A DNA stretch of 64,000 bases from Cannabis sativa. Lineage: Eukaryota; Streptophyta; Magnoliopsida; Rosales; Cannabaceae. Positions 11,770 through 22,116 of the stretch are shown in pieces (within the stretch, counting starts at the first letter, position 1; every line of letters starts with the position of its first letter). The notes beneath the pieces were generated by a model. That model had not been told where the DNA came from. It was given only the letters and a program-made list of their open reading frames with translations, and did not search any database. Made by a program: the position numbers and the translations under genes. The stretch is from NCBI RefSeq assembly GCF_029168945.1, contig NC_083604.1:9726812-9790811 (forward strand), read 5' to 3'.

Positions 11770-12504
11770 TGTTGACCCCAAAAAATTACTAAGTGTAATA
11801 TTTGGAGTCATAAGTATGCCCAAAAGTTTTCCAAGGGGAGCTCCACGCGCCCTCGCTCCCGGCTCCCGCTCGCTCACCCTCGGCCCGCGGCCCTCCTCAT
11901 GCGGCTCTCGCCCGTGGCCCTCCCCCTGCGGCCCTCGCCCCGTGGCCCTCGCCCCGCGGCCCTCGCCCCGCGACCCCCGCCTGCAGCCCCCGCCTGCGTG
12001 CCCTCGTCTGTGACCCTCACCCGCAGCCCCTCACCCTAGTGTCCGCTCCCCCGTATGCGTCAACACCCTGTTGATTCTCCTTTCCTTCCTGACACCAGCA
12101 GACCTAGTAAGAAAATATCAGGCGAGATAAAGATGGCACGATAAGTATAAATAATGGGGACAAATTTCATTTCACCTAAGGTACAAAATGGAAGGGGGCA
12201 ATTTTAGTGAAATTAAGGATTTCAGATGTGTCAGATCACTTAAGATACTGTGTTATAATGGATGAAAGTGACTTGACATAGGGAGTATTGGGATATGCTG
12301 TGAGTGCAAAGGGAGAAGGGCTCACTATAAATAGGACCCTTAAGTTCATTGTAAAGGGATCTTTTTCTTTGAATGAAAAAACAGTAACTTCTTAAAATAG
12401 AAGAGCTTTGGAGATTTATACTCTAAACATTCTTTTGTTAAGTTTTTTTTTTAGAGATAATTTTAAATCCTAACTTTATTGTTGAGGAGTTTTAGCCGTT
12501 AACA
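11770..12504. mobile_element. Solo LTR 3 (735 bp) with GC-rich tract
   Basis: Starts TGTTGACCCC and ends GTTAACA, flanked by a perfect 5-bp TSD GAGTG (11765-11769 and 12505-12509). It lies in the protease/GAG-pre-integrase region of the host Copia. A TATAAATAG box is at 12326-12334. Positions 11840-12060 are a C/G-rich imperfect tandem array unlike anything else in this AT-rich window. No protein domain is present. Confidence 0.8.
11840..12060. repeat. GC-rich imperfect minisatellite inside solo LTR 3
   Basis: Repeats of the type CGGCCCTCGCCCC / GTGGCCCTCGCCC, roughly 12-15 bp long, run for about 200 bp with many CpG sites. An open frame across it (Pro/Arg-rich) is a by-product of composition and is not a gene. 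Confidence 0.85.
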
Positions 12505-13039
12505 GAGTGAAAGAAAACCTTACCAACATTTTGGATCTGAAGACCATCACCATCTCCTACATAGATCTGGTTTGGACCATAATATTCCTATTTTTGCATC
12601 AGATTACCCTCTTGAGGAGTTGAATGGTTAGTAGCGCCTGAGTTAGGGTACCAAGTAGGGTCATTAACAATAGAGGCTGAAGCAGCCATAGCCTGCATCT
12701 GAGATAAATTATCATCCATTACACAACAAAAATACATGGAAAGTCCATATTAAACTATTGATAACACTTTGATGAGACATGACAAAGCCTACCACACAGT
12801 TAATAAGTAGGTCGAGTTCTAGATGAACTGGAGAAACCATCATGGGAAGAATCGGAGGATGCACCAGATGAAAGGGGGAAAGGAATAAGAGATGAACCTC
12901 GAGGTCTAGTAGCATACAAATTCTAGGGAGGAGTTTTTGATTGTTGAGGAAAGCCACCTTAAGATGCGTCATATGAATGTTGATTACCACTGCCATAAGT
13001 ATGATCAAAACCAAAAGATCGAAACTTTAAAGCACCACG

Positions 13040-13690
13040 ATTATGTGCTAAGTTGGCTGAAGGATGAGACTCAAAATCACTTTTGTGCTTATCAATATGA
13101 TGTTCCTCAACAAGTAGAAGAGATTCAATTTGGCAACCGTATATTCATCTTGATGAGAATTAACAAAAATGATGAAGATATCATAGTCCGAAGGGAGGCA
13201 TTTGAAGATGGCAGCAATATTCTCTTTCACAGTGAGTGGATGACCAACATATCCAAGGCAATCAACTGGAGGTATGACAAAGAGGAGGTAATCATTGATT
13301 GACAGGGAACCTTTCTTGAAATTTTGAAGCTAATGATACTGATCAATCTTGACTGATGATTGTGATGAAAAATACTGACCAAGCATTTTCTAAACAGCAG
13401 AGCAAGTATCACAACCAACAATACACATTAGAATTGTGTTATTTGATCTAAACACTGTAAGCAAGATTAATTGTACCAGCTCGCTCATCCGCGACATATA
13501 AAAATCATGGAGGTTCGATCGGATTTGCAGAGATAAAATTGGACAGATCATAGTCACAAATCGCAGCAAGCACTTGAGGACGCCAAAGAAGAAAATTATG
13601 ATTATCAAACTTCACAGAAAACTTGTGCGGATAGATGATTAGATCAGTGGGAACAGTCATTGTCGCTTGAATTGGAGCGGCCATAGACAC
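13040..13690 (-). pseudogene. Copia gag remnant
   Basis: From an ATG near 13684 the minus strand encodes a Copia gag start (V-K-F-D-N-H-N-F-L-L-W-R, P-Q-V-L-A, C-D-Y-D-L-S-N-F-I). Later blocks in shifted frames continue to about 13040. Stops and frameshifts interrupt it. It lies directly inside the 5' LTR of the 4677-13922 element. Confidence 0.8.
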
Positions 13691-13747
13691 AAATCAAAAT
13701 CACAAAGATGTAAATCGAGAAAGAAAAAAATTAAGAGAGAGTTACTC

Positions 13748-13922
13748 TGATAAGAAAAATAAATTTGTGAAAGATTGATTCTATTCTTATTGATAATTAA
13801 ATTAAGTAGAGAGTATTTATATACATTAGTTAGTTATATAAGGCTAGAAAGTTAGTTACGAAAAGAGCTGAAAATGCAGCTAGAATAACTAACAAAGTAA
13901 CAGCTTTAACAAAGTACCAACA
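13748..13922 (-). repeat. 5' LTR of the nested Copia element
   Basis: Partner of 4677-4869, in the same orientation, with several substitutions and a roughly 20-bp gap near its right end. The minus strand leaving it reads TATCAGAG, a partial initiator-Met primer-binding site. Confidence 0.75.
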
Positions 13923-16064
13923 TATTCATCATGATCATTCTCTTTATATTTGTCTATAGCTATTATAATTGTGATCATCTTTCTAATATTGTGTTTGTAG
14001 TCTATTTATTTGTAATTTGAGCACTTGAGTTGTAATCTTTGAATTTATTATTCCTGTGTTAAGGATATCCAACATTTTTTGTAATCCCAATATTATGTGA
14101 GAACTTATTTCATATCTAATATGATAACTTTATAAATTTTGAGGTCTTTTGGCATTTTTCTTAATTAACTTGGTAAACTATTTTCTTATATAACTAAGGC
14201 AGTTAGGAAAACAATAGTTTTTTATGATAAAAATACAAATAATTAAAACTGTTGTTAATAAGGTTTAGGGTTCTTAAGTTTCTAGGTTGTTTGTCAATGT
14301 ATAATAGCCGTACGAAGACAAGAGTAAGCAGCAAAATATTGCTTGCAAGCATTCAGTTACGTACTCTTTTTTTTGCAAATACAACCTAAAATAATGACAA
14401 AATCTCATACATCAGTAGTAAAATCAAGATAGAACCTATAAAAATCACTCAACCATAATTGCAAGCTGCCACTATTTGTCTTTTTCTTAATTTTATGTCT
14501 TTCTTAGCTTTATGTATGGGACTACTTCATAAATACCCAAAAATGGTGATGTACAATTTTTTTTTTTTTTTTTACAAAAAAAATACAGAAGGTTATTTTC
14601 TTATTATTGTGAAATCAATAGTGTTTTTACATTATAACAACTGTTATGGGAAACCAAAATAAAAATAATATTTTTCGAATGAAAAAAAAACAAGTAAAAA
14701 CTTGTAAAAGAACAAATCCGTAAAAATTTTACATTTTGGATTATTGGGTTTTAAAAAAGCAGCAAAACAACTAAATGAATCCAAATGACACCTTTTTATT
14801 TAATTAATTTTTCTTTCTCATTAGGGGCTTCAGTCTCCACTCTCCAAGCTTCGACTCTTATATGTATTATTTAATGGAAACTAGAATCGTATATGGCGGC
14901 TTCTAACTCACTTAGACCCTTTCAAATATGTTAAATAAAGGCTATTGAGAGAATGGCTTAGCTGACCAAATCATTATTAGGTGCCGATATACACCGGCTA
15001 ACAAGGAAGATTCACCAAAGGTCCACAATTTTTTTTTTTGTGTTTTTGTTTTTTTTTTTTAATACTATCGAGTGGGATGAGAACCCTTTTATCCAATTTG
15101 GCTAAGGCAAGTGGTCTTGCCAGCCAAGATAATATGTTAACAAGTGGCTTTTGAATGATCACTGTGATTGGTTGTTAGATACTGGCTGAGTTTGAGTTGC
15201 CTATCTATTCTGCTTTTGTCATTTTGGTTTCCTGTTGCTTGGTTTGGGAATTTCTTTTGTTGTTGCTGCTTACTCTTGCCTTCATTATTCCATAAATTAA
15301 AAACATTGAGAATGTTTTATTTATTTATTAAAAGAATTTATTAAAAAAAAAAGGCAATTTCATAGTAGACATCCTCAGAATTTACGAGTATCAAGTATCA
15401 ATTATGTGCACAGATAACTATAATAGGTTCATTCAGCCAAACTCATAACATGGATGTTGTCATTGTTGATAACTTCACAACCAAATTGAGCTGACCCAAA
15501 TCAATGAGAGTATTTGTGTACTTTATTTATTTACATAATTAAATTAGTTGAAGCTTGTTAAGCCACAAGCCTTAATAGGCCAAAATCTTATCTCTTATAT
15601 TGTTAAAGCACTTCCCCAAATATCAAAAGAGGGTTATTACTTATGAGTATCTCATCAAATGAGATTATATCTTTTCATGTCTATGTAAACCTAAAATACA
15701 CTGTACCAAAAAAAAAAAGGCTATCAACAATTTTATAAATACATTTATGTATTGTCCTAACTGAAAATGAATGCATGCTTGGATTTGAATCAAGAATTTC
15801 AAATTAGCAGCTTCATTAACAATACAATGAAACTAATAAATTACCCCAAATTTTCAATATTTACCACTAAATATTAATATATATGTGTGATATTGTCCCA
15901 TTTCAACAATTGAGGTCATTACAGCCTAGCAAATCTCTCACATCCTCTGCCTCTCTCAAAGTATCATCAGCTTAATTATATATTACAGAATTAATTTTAA
16001 AAAAAATGAGGAAGAGGAGATTAGATTGTATATAGAGAACTAAAGAAATCTAAGAACAAACCCA
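13923..16064. other. Intergenic, nothing recognised
   Basis: AT-rich sequence with several poly-A and poly-T runs (for example near 14560 and 15030). I see no coding frame with family similarity, no RNA gene and no clear transposon end. Confidence 0.5.
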
Positions 16065-16364
16065 TCACGACGGAGTGTTTGAACGCCGAACAGTAATCTG
16101 GGCCGGAAGGGGCCGACCCGTACCCGTACCACCGCAGCTGTTACAAGCCATCCTACCCGACCCGGAACATGTCCGACACCCGACATCTCCGTCGGACCAC
16201 CGCGAGCAAAAGCAGGAAACTCGGCCGGTTCCGTTGCAGCTGGGACACCTCGGAAATGAGCCGCCGGCCATGGGGTTGTTCTGGTCCATCACTGATTTGA
16301 CCAAGGCTGCTCCGGCCAACACGCTAAGCCCAGTTGCCAACTGTGTCAACACAATCGGACCCAT
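16065..16364 (-). CDS. Small membrane protein with DnaJ-type cysteine-rich zinc finger
   Basis: Uninterrupted single-exon frame of 99 residues from an ATG at 16364. Residues about 4-25 are hydrophobic and could be a membrane segment or signal anchor. Residues 40-81 hold a compact cysteine-rich domain: C40-x2-C43 with NGTG, C51-x-C53, C63-x2-C66 with SGSG, C74-x2-C77 with GGTGTG. This is the CxxCxGxG zinc-binding fold of DnaJ, without a J domain, as in the plant BSD2/LQY1 group of small chaperone-like proteins. The second pair is CFC rather than CxxC. The C-terminus is basic and short. Codon composition is GC-rich relative to the flanks, which supports a real gene. Location and partners cannot be read from the sequence. 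Confidence 0.85.
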   Translation of the reverse strand: MGPIVLTQLATGLSVLAGAALVKSVMDQNNPMAGGSFPRCPSCNGTGRVSCFCSRWSDGDVGCRTCSGSGRMACNSCGGTGTGRPLPAQITVRRSNTPS

Positions 16365-17528
16365 TATCTATCGATTGATGAAGAAAAAGGAAGAGATTTT
16401 CAAAGAGAGATAGAAAGATAACTCTAAGCAATTAAGACGAAGAAGAAAGAGAGAAAATTGTAGAAAAAGATTTTATTGAGTTTTGGTGATTTTTTTCTTT
16501 AATTTAATATTTATTGAGTGGAAGCGAAAAATAAATATAAAGAAATAAAAGAATAAGACAATAAAAGTGGTGGTGGAATTGTACACGTAGACGCGTGCAT
16601 TGGTGGCATGGTGTTATACAACTCAAGATTTAAGAGGTCGGAAATTTTGGAATGTAGTATTGTAGACAGTCAAAACTTATTTTAGTAGAAAGAAAGAAAA
16701 GAAGTGCTTTGTTTTCTTTTCTTTTTTTTAGCCTCTTATTTGGACGGTCCTGATTCAATCTTCAATCATCGTATGGAGTTTTGTAATTCTGTAGTTGTTT
16801 GTATTGAAATATCTTCTGAGTGACAAAAATGAAGTGGATACATTTTCATATCTTATCCTTTAAATTTTTTTTTTTAAAGTAAGAAAAATGAAGAGAGAAA
16901 AAGATAAAAGATTAATTATTCAAAATAAATAAATAAATATCAATTTCTCAAATAGATCTTTTGTAGGATATTTTGGATGGAGGAGATTGAGTCTGTATTT
17001 ACTCTTTCAAACCATGTTTATTTCATGCACGGCGCCCCCAAAAATGACGTGATTACCGTTTTGACTCACCATTATGTATGCAAATGGAAATGGTCATAGA
17101 AGCTTTATGAATTAAATAAAAACCCACGTTGGTTAATGCTACTTTGTATTTCAGTTTTGGACTTTGTTGATTTTTCTTTTTCTTCAGTAAATACATTTAC
17201 TTGTTTCGTTGTTCAGGTTTTGAAACTCATACCATGTCCTTGAAAACTAACAAATTAATGATTTTACATTGTACTAATTGTCATTATCATCATGTATTAT
17301 AATCCTCATTAACCAATGTAATAACTGCGTTGTTAGGAAACATTAGTTAGTATACTTCAAGCCATTACACTTTGTACAACCATAGCATCTAAAGTAATTC
17401 AAACAGATCACATTAAATCAGCATAAAAATTGTAGTAATTTATGAAAGATTGCTTAGTGTCAATTTTTTTTCCCCAAAACTGTTGATCTATCAAGACCTG
17501 AATTTTTTATGAGACAAAATAACAAAAC
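16365..17528. other. Upstream region of the zinc-finger gene
   Basis: The first 100 bp or so on the minus strand is purine-rich (GAGA-like) and probably 5' UTR. CACGTAGACGCGTGC near 16583 contains ACGT cores. Otherwise AT-rich with no gene seen up to the ALKBH1 stop codon. Confidence 0.4.
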
Positions 17529-19819
17529 TTAAAACACTTGTCTAATATTAATGTTGATTCTTGAAGTCTGGATGTAGTCTAAGAAACAGTTATCTTCCTT
17601 CGAGAAGTGTAATTCAAGAGCCGAAATTTCAGCATTTTCTTCGTCTGTGAAGATTCGCGGCACACCTGCAAAAGGCAAGAGACGCAAGAACCCATATTTT
17701 TAATATCTTACGAGTTATGAGGAAAAAATGATACATACAGTAGGTAATCATTATTATCTTTTTATCAGTCTCTCAATATTTGGAATTCAAAAAACTATAG
17801 CAATTACTAAATATGTCGACAAAAAACTTGAACTTCTTTCATGCCCGATCATTTTAGCGACCTTCTTCAGTAAGTAATCATCCATTATGTTAAACACTAC
17901 TACTAAGTGATACTCTTGCTTATTCATAAGGGATCCATCATCTGTAGCTATCTTAATAGCAGAAAACAATGTACTTATTTGCAGTGTTTTGCTCTTCTAT
18001 CAACCTACATCATTACCCTATTTCATTTGAAAACATTAAACTCAAGTTTCTGACTGGATACTAAAAAATATGGTAAGCTGAAGATTTGCCCTTACCATGG
18101 TAACATTCTCTTGCTTCTCCAGCCATAAGTACAACATCACCACTTCGGAGGAACATTGCTACTGGAGGATCCTCTTTACACTTTCCACCCAAAAGGAAAA
18201 TTGCTTTACAGCCCAAACTGAGAGAAAGACAAGATATAACCAATTGGAAGACATTTTTGCACCGTAAACAAAAGAATATATATTAATGAACCAGAAAATC
18301 AGATCATTACAAACATAGTAGCATACCTCAGGCTTACTATAGGTTTACTCCAATCCTTTTCCATGTCATCAAGGTGACCTCCAAGCGTATCACCTTAAAA
18401 AATATCAAGGAATCAAAGTGAATTTGAGACTTCATTTAACTCTAGATCATCAAAACATTTCAAAAGAATAACAGCTTTAAGTCAGAAAAGAATAAGACTC
18501 AGTAATTTTCCTATTATGGTGCAATCCTTCCCTTAATAGGGGTAATTTACAAGCTTTCTTACAGGTTTGTTCGATAACTTTGACTGATTCTATTTCAATT
18601 GTCTTGATAAGTTTTCATTTATTTTGAATATGTTTTTAATGAAAAAGAAAGAAAGAGTAAAGTATCCAAAGATACCGAATGTACCTAAACCAAAGTAGTT
18701 GACAATTGCAGCTTCTGGTTTAAATTCTTCCCCAGAAGGCATTGCAGGCGCAGCCAATCTTTTAGCCAGTCCACAGAGTGCATCAGGGATCTTGTTGTGT
18801 GGAAGAGACACATCATAGTTTCGCTAAATCACAGAGCAAAAAAATTCCCATTACAAAAAGAACTTGAAACATTCTTAGGGGTTCAATGATAAACACAAAA
18901 ACTTATGTCAATTGATGCATGAAACACAGCAAAATATCAAGCTTTCCTCAAATACAACACGATGGGCAATACTATATATACTACTCAAAATCCAATCATA
19001 GTTCATAACTTAAACATGATGAAGTAAAAAAGAAAAACTGAATTATATTTAGAGTGTCACCTGCCTTGGACCACTCAAATTGCAGGCCAAGGGTGCTCCA
19101 ACGCAGCTTCCTTAGTAGAACAGAAGCTGAAATTGTTTTGCAACTCTTTCCTATTGAAGAAACTTCTTGTTCCTCAACAAGTTTCCATCTTTTAGGATCC
19201 AAACTAGAGTCCACACTAGGAGCAGGAGAAGAAGACAATTCTTCAACAAAAACTTTCTTCTCCTTCGCTGCAACAAATAAATTATCCATAGGCCCATAAA
19301 AGGGATTATGATTAGTTCTATTTGGAGGCTGAGGAAAACTGATCAAGCTCTCCTTTATCCACTTGCATTGTTCTTCTACACTCAAAGCCCCAGGAATGAA
19401 ATAAAACCCTATAGAGAAAAAAAATGAAATTAATCATCTTTCATTCATTCTTAATTATACAGTCATAGGCCATAAATAAACGATTGATTAATACCAGGAC
19501 AATTTTCCAAGCAGAACAGTCGGTGACCGGAATGGTTTTCGAGAGTCACTATTCCGGCAGGAATCTGACCCTTCGTATTGAAAGACTGTAGAATGGATTT
19601 GAAATCAAGGACCTCAGATAAATCCACCTCTCTGGGCACTTTTTTCCTGAAAGAAAAATCATTACGGAATTGGAGAGAAGAATAATCGGTGGCTTAAGGA
19701 GTGTGTAATGCTTACTTTTTGTTTTTGAGAGTTGAATCATAGTAGAGCTTGTACTTCTTCTCCGCTCTTCTGAAAGCGGTTAGCTCTAAATCGTCGGAAA
19801 CTTTATCGGATCCGTACAT
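17529..19819 (-). CDS. ALKBH1: ALKBH1-type 2-oxoglutarate/Fe(II) dioxygenase
   Basis: Homologue of Arabidopsis At1g11780 and of human ALKBH1, which oxidatively removes methyl groups from nucleic acids (tRNA m1A and DNA have been reported for the family). Seven exons on the minus strand: 19819-19716, 19646-19495, 19408-19065, 18823-18685, 18393-18327, 18217-18096, 17665-17529; 354 residues, close to the Arabidopsis length. The N-terminal third is the plant-type leader ending C-P-G-F-Y-F-I-P-G-A. The catalytic core has the iron ligands H253-x-D255 and H309, and the 2-oxoglutarate-binding R345-x5-R351 in R-I-N-I-N-I-R. SLGCKAIFLLGG and LRSGDVVLMAGEARE are conserved strands. All splice sites are GT-AG except intron 3, which needs a GC donor. 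The gene appears intact. Confidence 0.93.
18824..19064 (-). other. ALKBH1 intron 3, GC-AG type
   Basis: Exon 3 ends TGGTCCAAG followed by GCAGGT, and exon 4 begins CGAAAC. Joining at AAG|GC gives W-S-K-R-N-Y-D-V-S-L-P, the conserved family sequence. Using the GT four bases downstream shifts the frame to an early stop. The next intron acceptor (TTTAG) is normal. Confidence 0.75.
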
Positions 19820-19962
19820 TTCGTGCCGTCGTTCTCACCGGGAAGAACGACGAAACTGGAAAGGGATTTGCTGGGTTTGATTTGATTTTGTGTTGTTCGT
19901 TTGCGTTGGCCTCGCCCTGCCCTGGTCTCGCAAATCTAGAGCTGTCGTTTCTATCAAGTCGT

Positions 19963-19982
19963 AAAAACGACATGTCGTTTTT
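19963..19982. promoter_or_regulatory. Perfect 20-bp palindrome upstream of ALKBH1
   Basis: AAAAACGACATGTCGTTTTT is identical to its own complement and lies 144 bp before the ALKBH1 start codon. Half-sites of the same core (TGTCGTTT at 19943 and around 20008) occur nearby. It could be a factor-binding site; this is an inference. Confidence 0.6.
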
Positions 19983-20197
19983 GAGTGTTACCTTAAACAA
20001 CATGTCATTGATCAATTAGCATTTTATCGTATGATTACTAAATGACACATACACCACCATCCCTTGTCGTTTTAGTATATTTTTTCTTTATTAATGCTCA
20101 GAAAATCAAAGTTGAAATAATTTGTTACACTTTTACTATACAGTACTATTCGCAATTATTTTAAAATCATAAAGGAGACTTACAATTTCTGTTTTGA

Positions 20198-21015
20198 CAC
20201 TATAATTTGATCTTTTAGTGACATTATTGAGTGATACACATAAAAGTGCACATCACTAAAGAGTTAGAAGTAATATGTATCACTAAAGAGTAAAATCTAA
20301 TTTTCTTTTCTTTTTTATTTTTATTAATTTAAAAAATATTGACTTATAGTGACACCACAATCATGAATGGCTAAATATATCATAATACACTTGGCACGTC
20401 ACTATATCATAATTTTTTTTTTAATAAATATACAACTGTAATTAATAAAAAAATAAAAAATAAAAAAGAAGTATTAAATGAAAAATAATTTTTTCCTTTT
20501 TAGAAAAAAAAAATAAAAATCAATTTTTTCCTTAAAAAAGAAAAAAAGGCAATAAAATAAAATGCACTCTCTCTTTATCGCCAGAAAAAAAAAAAAAAAA
20601 CCTAAATGTTTTCGCCAGTTCTCTCTATCTCGTCTCTCTACCTCCCTCCTCTCAATCGGAGTTGTTGCTCCTGTACTCCGGCGATCAGCGAACGTCTCTT
20701 TCTCTCTCCCTTTTCTCTTTTTCTTTCTCTTGATCGAAGCTGCTACTCCTTTTCTCGACGACCAGTGACATGCCTCTCTCTCTCTCCCTCCTCAGTCCTC
20801 GAAGCCCCAAGATCTCTCCTCTGTTTGGCGTTCTGCTGCTCATGCCGAATGCTAACTCTGGCGAACCAACATTATACGCCTCTATTTCTCTCTTTAGTTT
20901 CGAGGTCTCTCTGAAAACCCCATCATGTTTCTTGGGGAAGAACACCAGAGCTAGCGACAATGGTGGAGACTAAGTTAAATCAATATTGGTGGCGCTGTTG
21001 GAGAAGAACTGGTAT

Positions 21016-21090
<75 letters not shown>

Positions 21091-22113
21091 TTGTATGTTA
21101 TGTTCAGCTGGTATGGATCTAGGATTAGTTCTTTATCAAATCCATCTATGTGTATTTTTTATTCTTTTTTTCTTCAATGTCTAAGGATTGAGTTGTTGGA
21201 GCTTGTTCTCTGTTTGTTTTTGGATTTTTGTTGAAATATTGTTAGTATTTTTAAATTTAACTTCTAAATCTCATGTACTGTTGGTAGCCGTTTCATTTTG
21301 AATATGAGGCTACTTTGGGGTTTTATATTGTCATTTTTTAAGTATTTATATAAATATATGTATATATAATTTGATTCTTGAATGTTGGATGATCTTGTAG
21401 CCTTCCATGCAACATGTTTTCAGTCAAATCCTTTTCCCATCTAATCTAAAGATGAAGATGCATTGGGCAAGACCAAGTTGAAGATGGTGTCAATTGAATT
21501 TTTTGTTTCTTGATGCTGTTAATGTTTTTTTTTTTTTTGATGAAACCACTGTCTTTTTTGAATTGGAGCTCATTTTTTGTTTTATGATTTGCTCATAATT
21601 TTTTATTTAATGAATTTTTAAAAAAAATTAATTGTAATTTTTTTATATTGGTTTCTTATCAAATTAATAGCTAAACTAAAATATATTAATCCATAATTAA
21701 AATATATGGTTAATTAAAGTATTATGAAAATATAATTAATTAAATTATTATTGTAAATTTTATAATATATAAGTTGAAATTAGAAAAATTAAATATTAAT
21801 ATTTTTATTGAAAAAAGCAGGATATAGTGATTTGAGTGTGGTTGTTATCAGAAAAATAATTAAAATAAATAAATAAATTGATATAGTAACGCGCTATGTG
21901 GGTAGCTATTACTTTTACAGTCTAACAAGGTGTGACTCTAAAAGCTTATAGTGACGCACGGTGAGCAACTCTAAAAGGGTTTAGCGACCCATACTGAAGG
22001 GTCACTAAATAGTATTTTTCCAGTCACCCACATTAGTGACGCACAGTGAGTGTCAGTAAAACATTTTAGAGTCTCTCAACGTGGGTCATTGAAACCCATT
22101 TTTTGTAGTAGTG
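20198..22113. mobile_element. Probable non-autonomous CACTA (En/Spm-type) element
   Basis: The right end on the complement reads CACTACTACAAAAAATGGG, the typical CACTA terminus. The left end starts CACTATAATTT. Both are flanked by TGA (20195-20197 and 22114-22116), a 3-bp duplication as expected. Subterminal motifs recur: TAGTGACGCACGGTGAG, TAGTGACGCACAGTGAG and TAGTGACACCAC. The interior (20560-21200) is C/T-rich and looks like a captured gene 5' region rather than transposase. The left end matches the right only over the first bases, so that boundary is less certain. Confidence 0.55.
21019..21086. repeat. (TC)34 microsatellite
   Basis: Sixty-eight uninterrupted bases of TC. It sits in the C/T-rich interior of the 20198-22113 element. 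Ser/Leu-rich open frames over it are not genes. Confidence 0.97.
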
Positions 22114-22116
22114 TGA

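Larger units (their letters stand above)
4677..13922 (-). mobile_element. Copia retrotransposon (minus), nested host of four insertions
   Basis: Both LTRs are present: 4677-4869 (3' LTR) and about 13748-13922 (5' LTR), similar but clearly diverged. A polypurine tract, rc GTTTGAGGGGA, sits at 4870-4880 next to the 3' LTR, and a degenerate TATCAGAG primer-binding site next to the 5' LTR. Reading down the minus strand: gag near 13690-13040, protease with N-S-G-A-T (active-site D changed to N) near 12640, GAG-pre-integrase near 11760-11510, integrase 11070-10415, RT from about 8325, RNase H at 5291-5052. Stops and frameshifts occur throughout. Removing the four inserts (5701-7568, 8529-10085, 10487-10884, 11770-12504; 4558 bp) leaves about 4.7 kb, a normal Copia length. 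I found no TSD for the host itself. Confidence 0.85.

Noticed and set aside
11762..12013. Pro/Arg-rich 83-codon frame
   Set aside because: It is a product of the GC-rich repeat in solo LTR 3.
12937..13302. 121-codon plus-strand frame
   Set aside because: It is antisense to the Copia gag remnant; the minus strand has the recognisable protein.
16075..16413. 112-codon plus-strand frame opposite the zinc-finger gene
   Set aside because: The minus strand has the conserved cysteine pattern; the plus-strand frame is its shadow.
20562..21234. Ser/Leu-rich frames around the TC repeat
   Set aside because: Created by C/T-rich and TC-repeat composition within the probable CACTA element; no family similarity.
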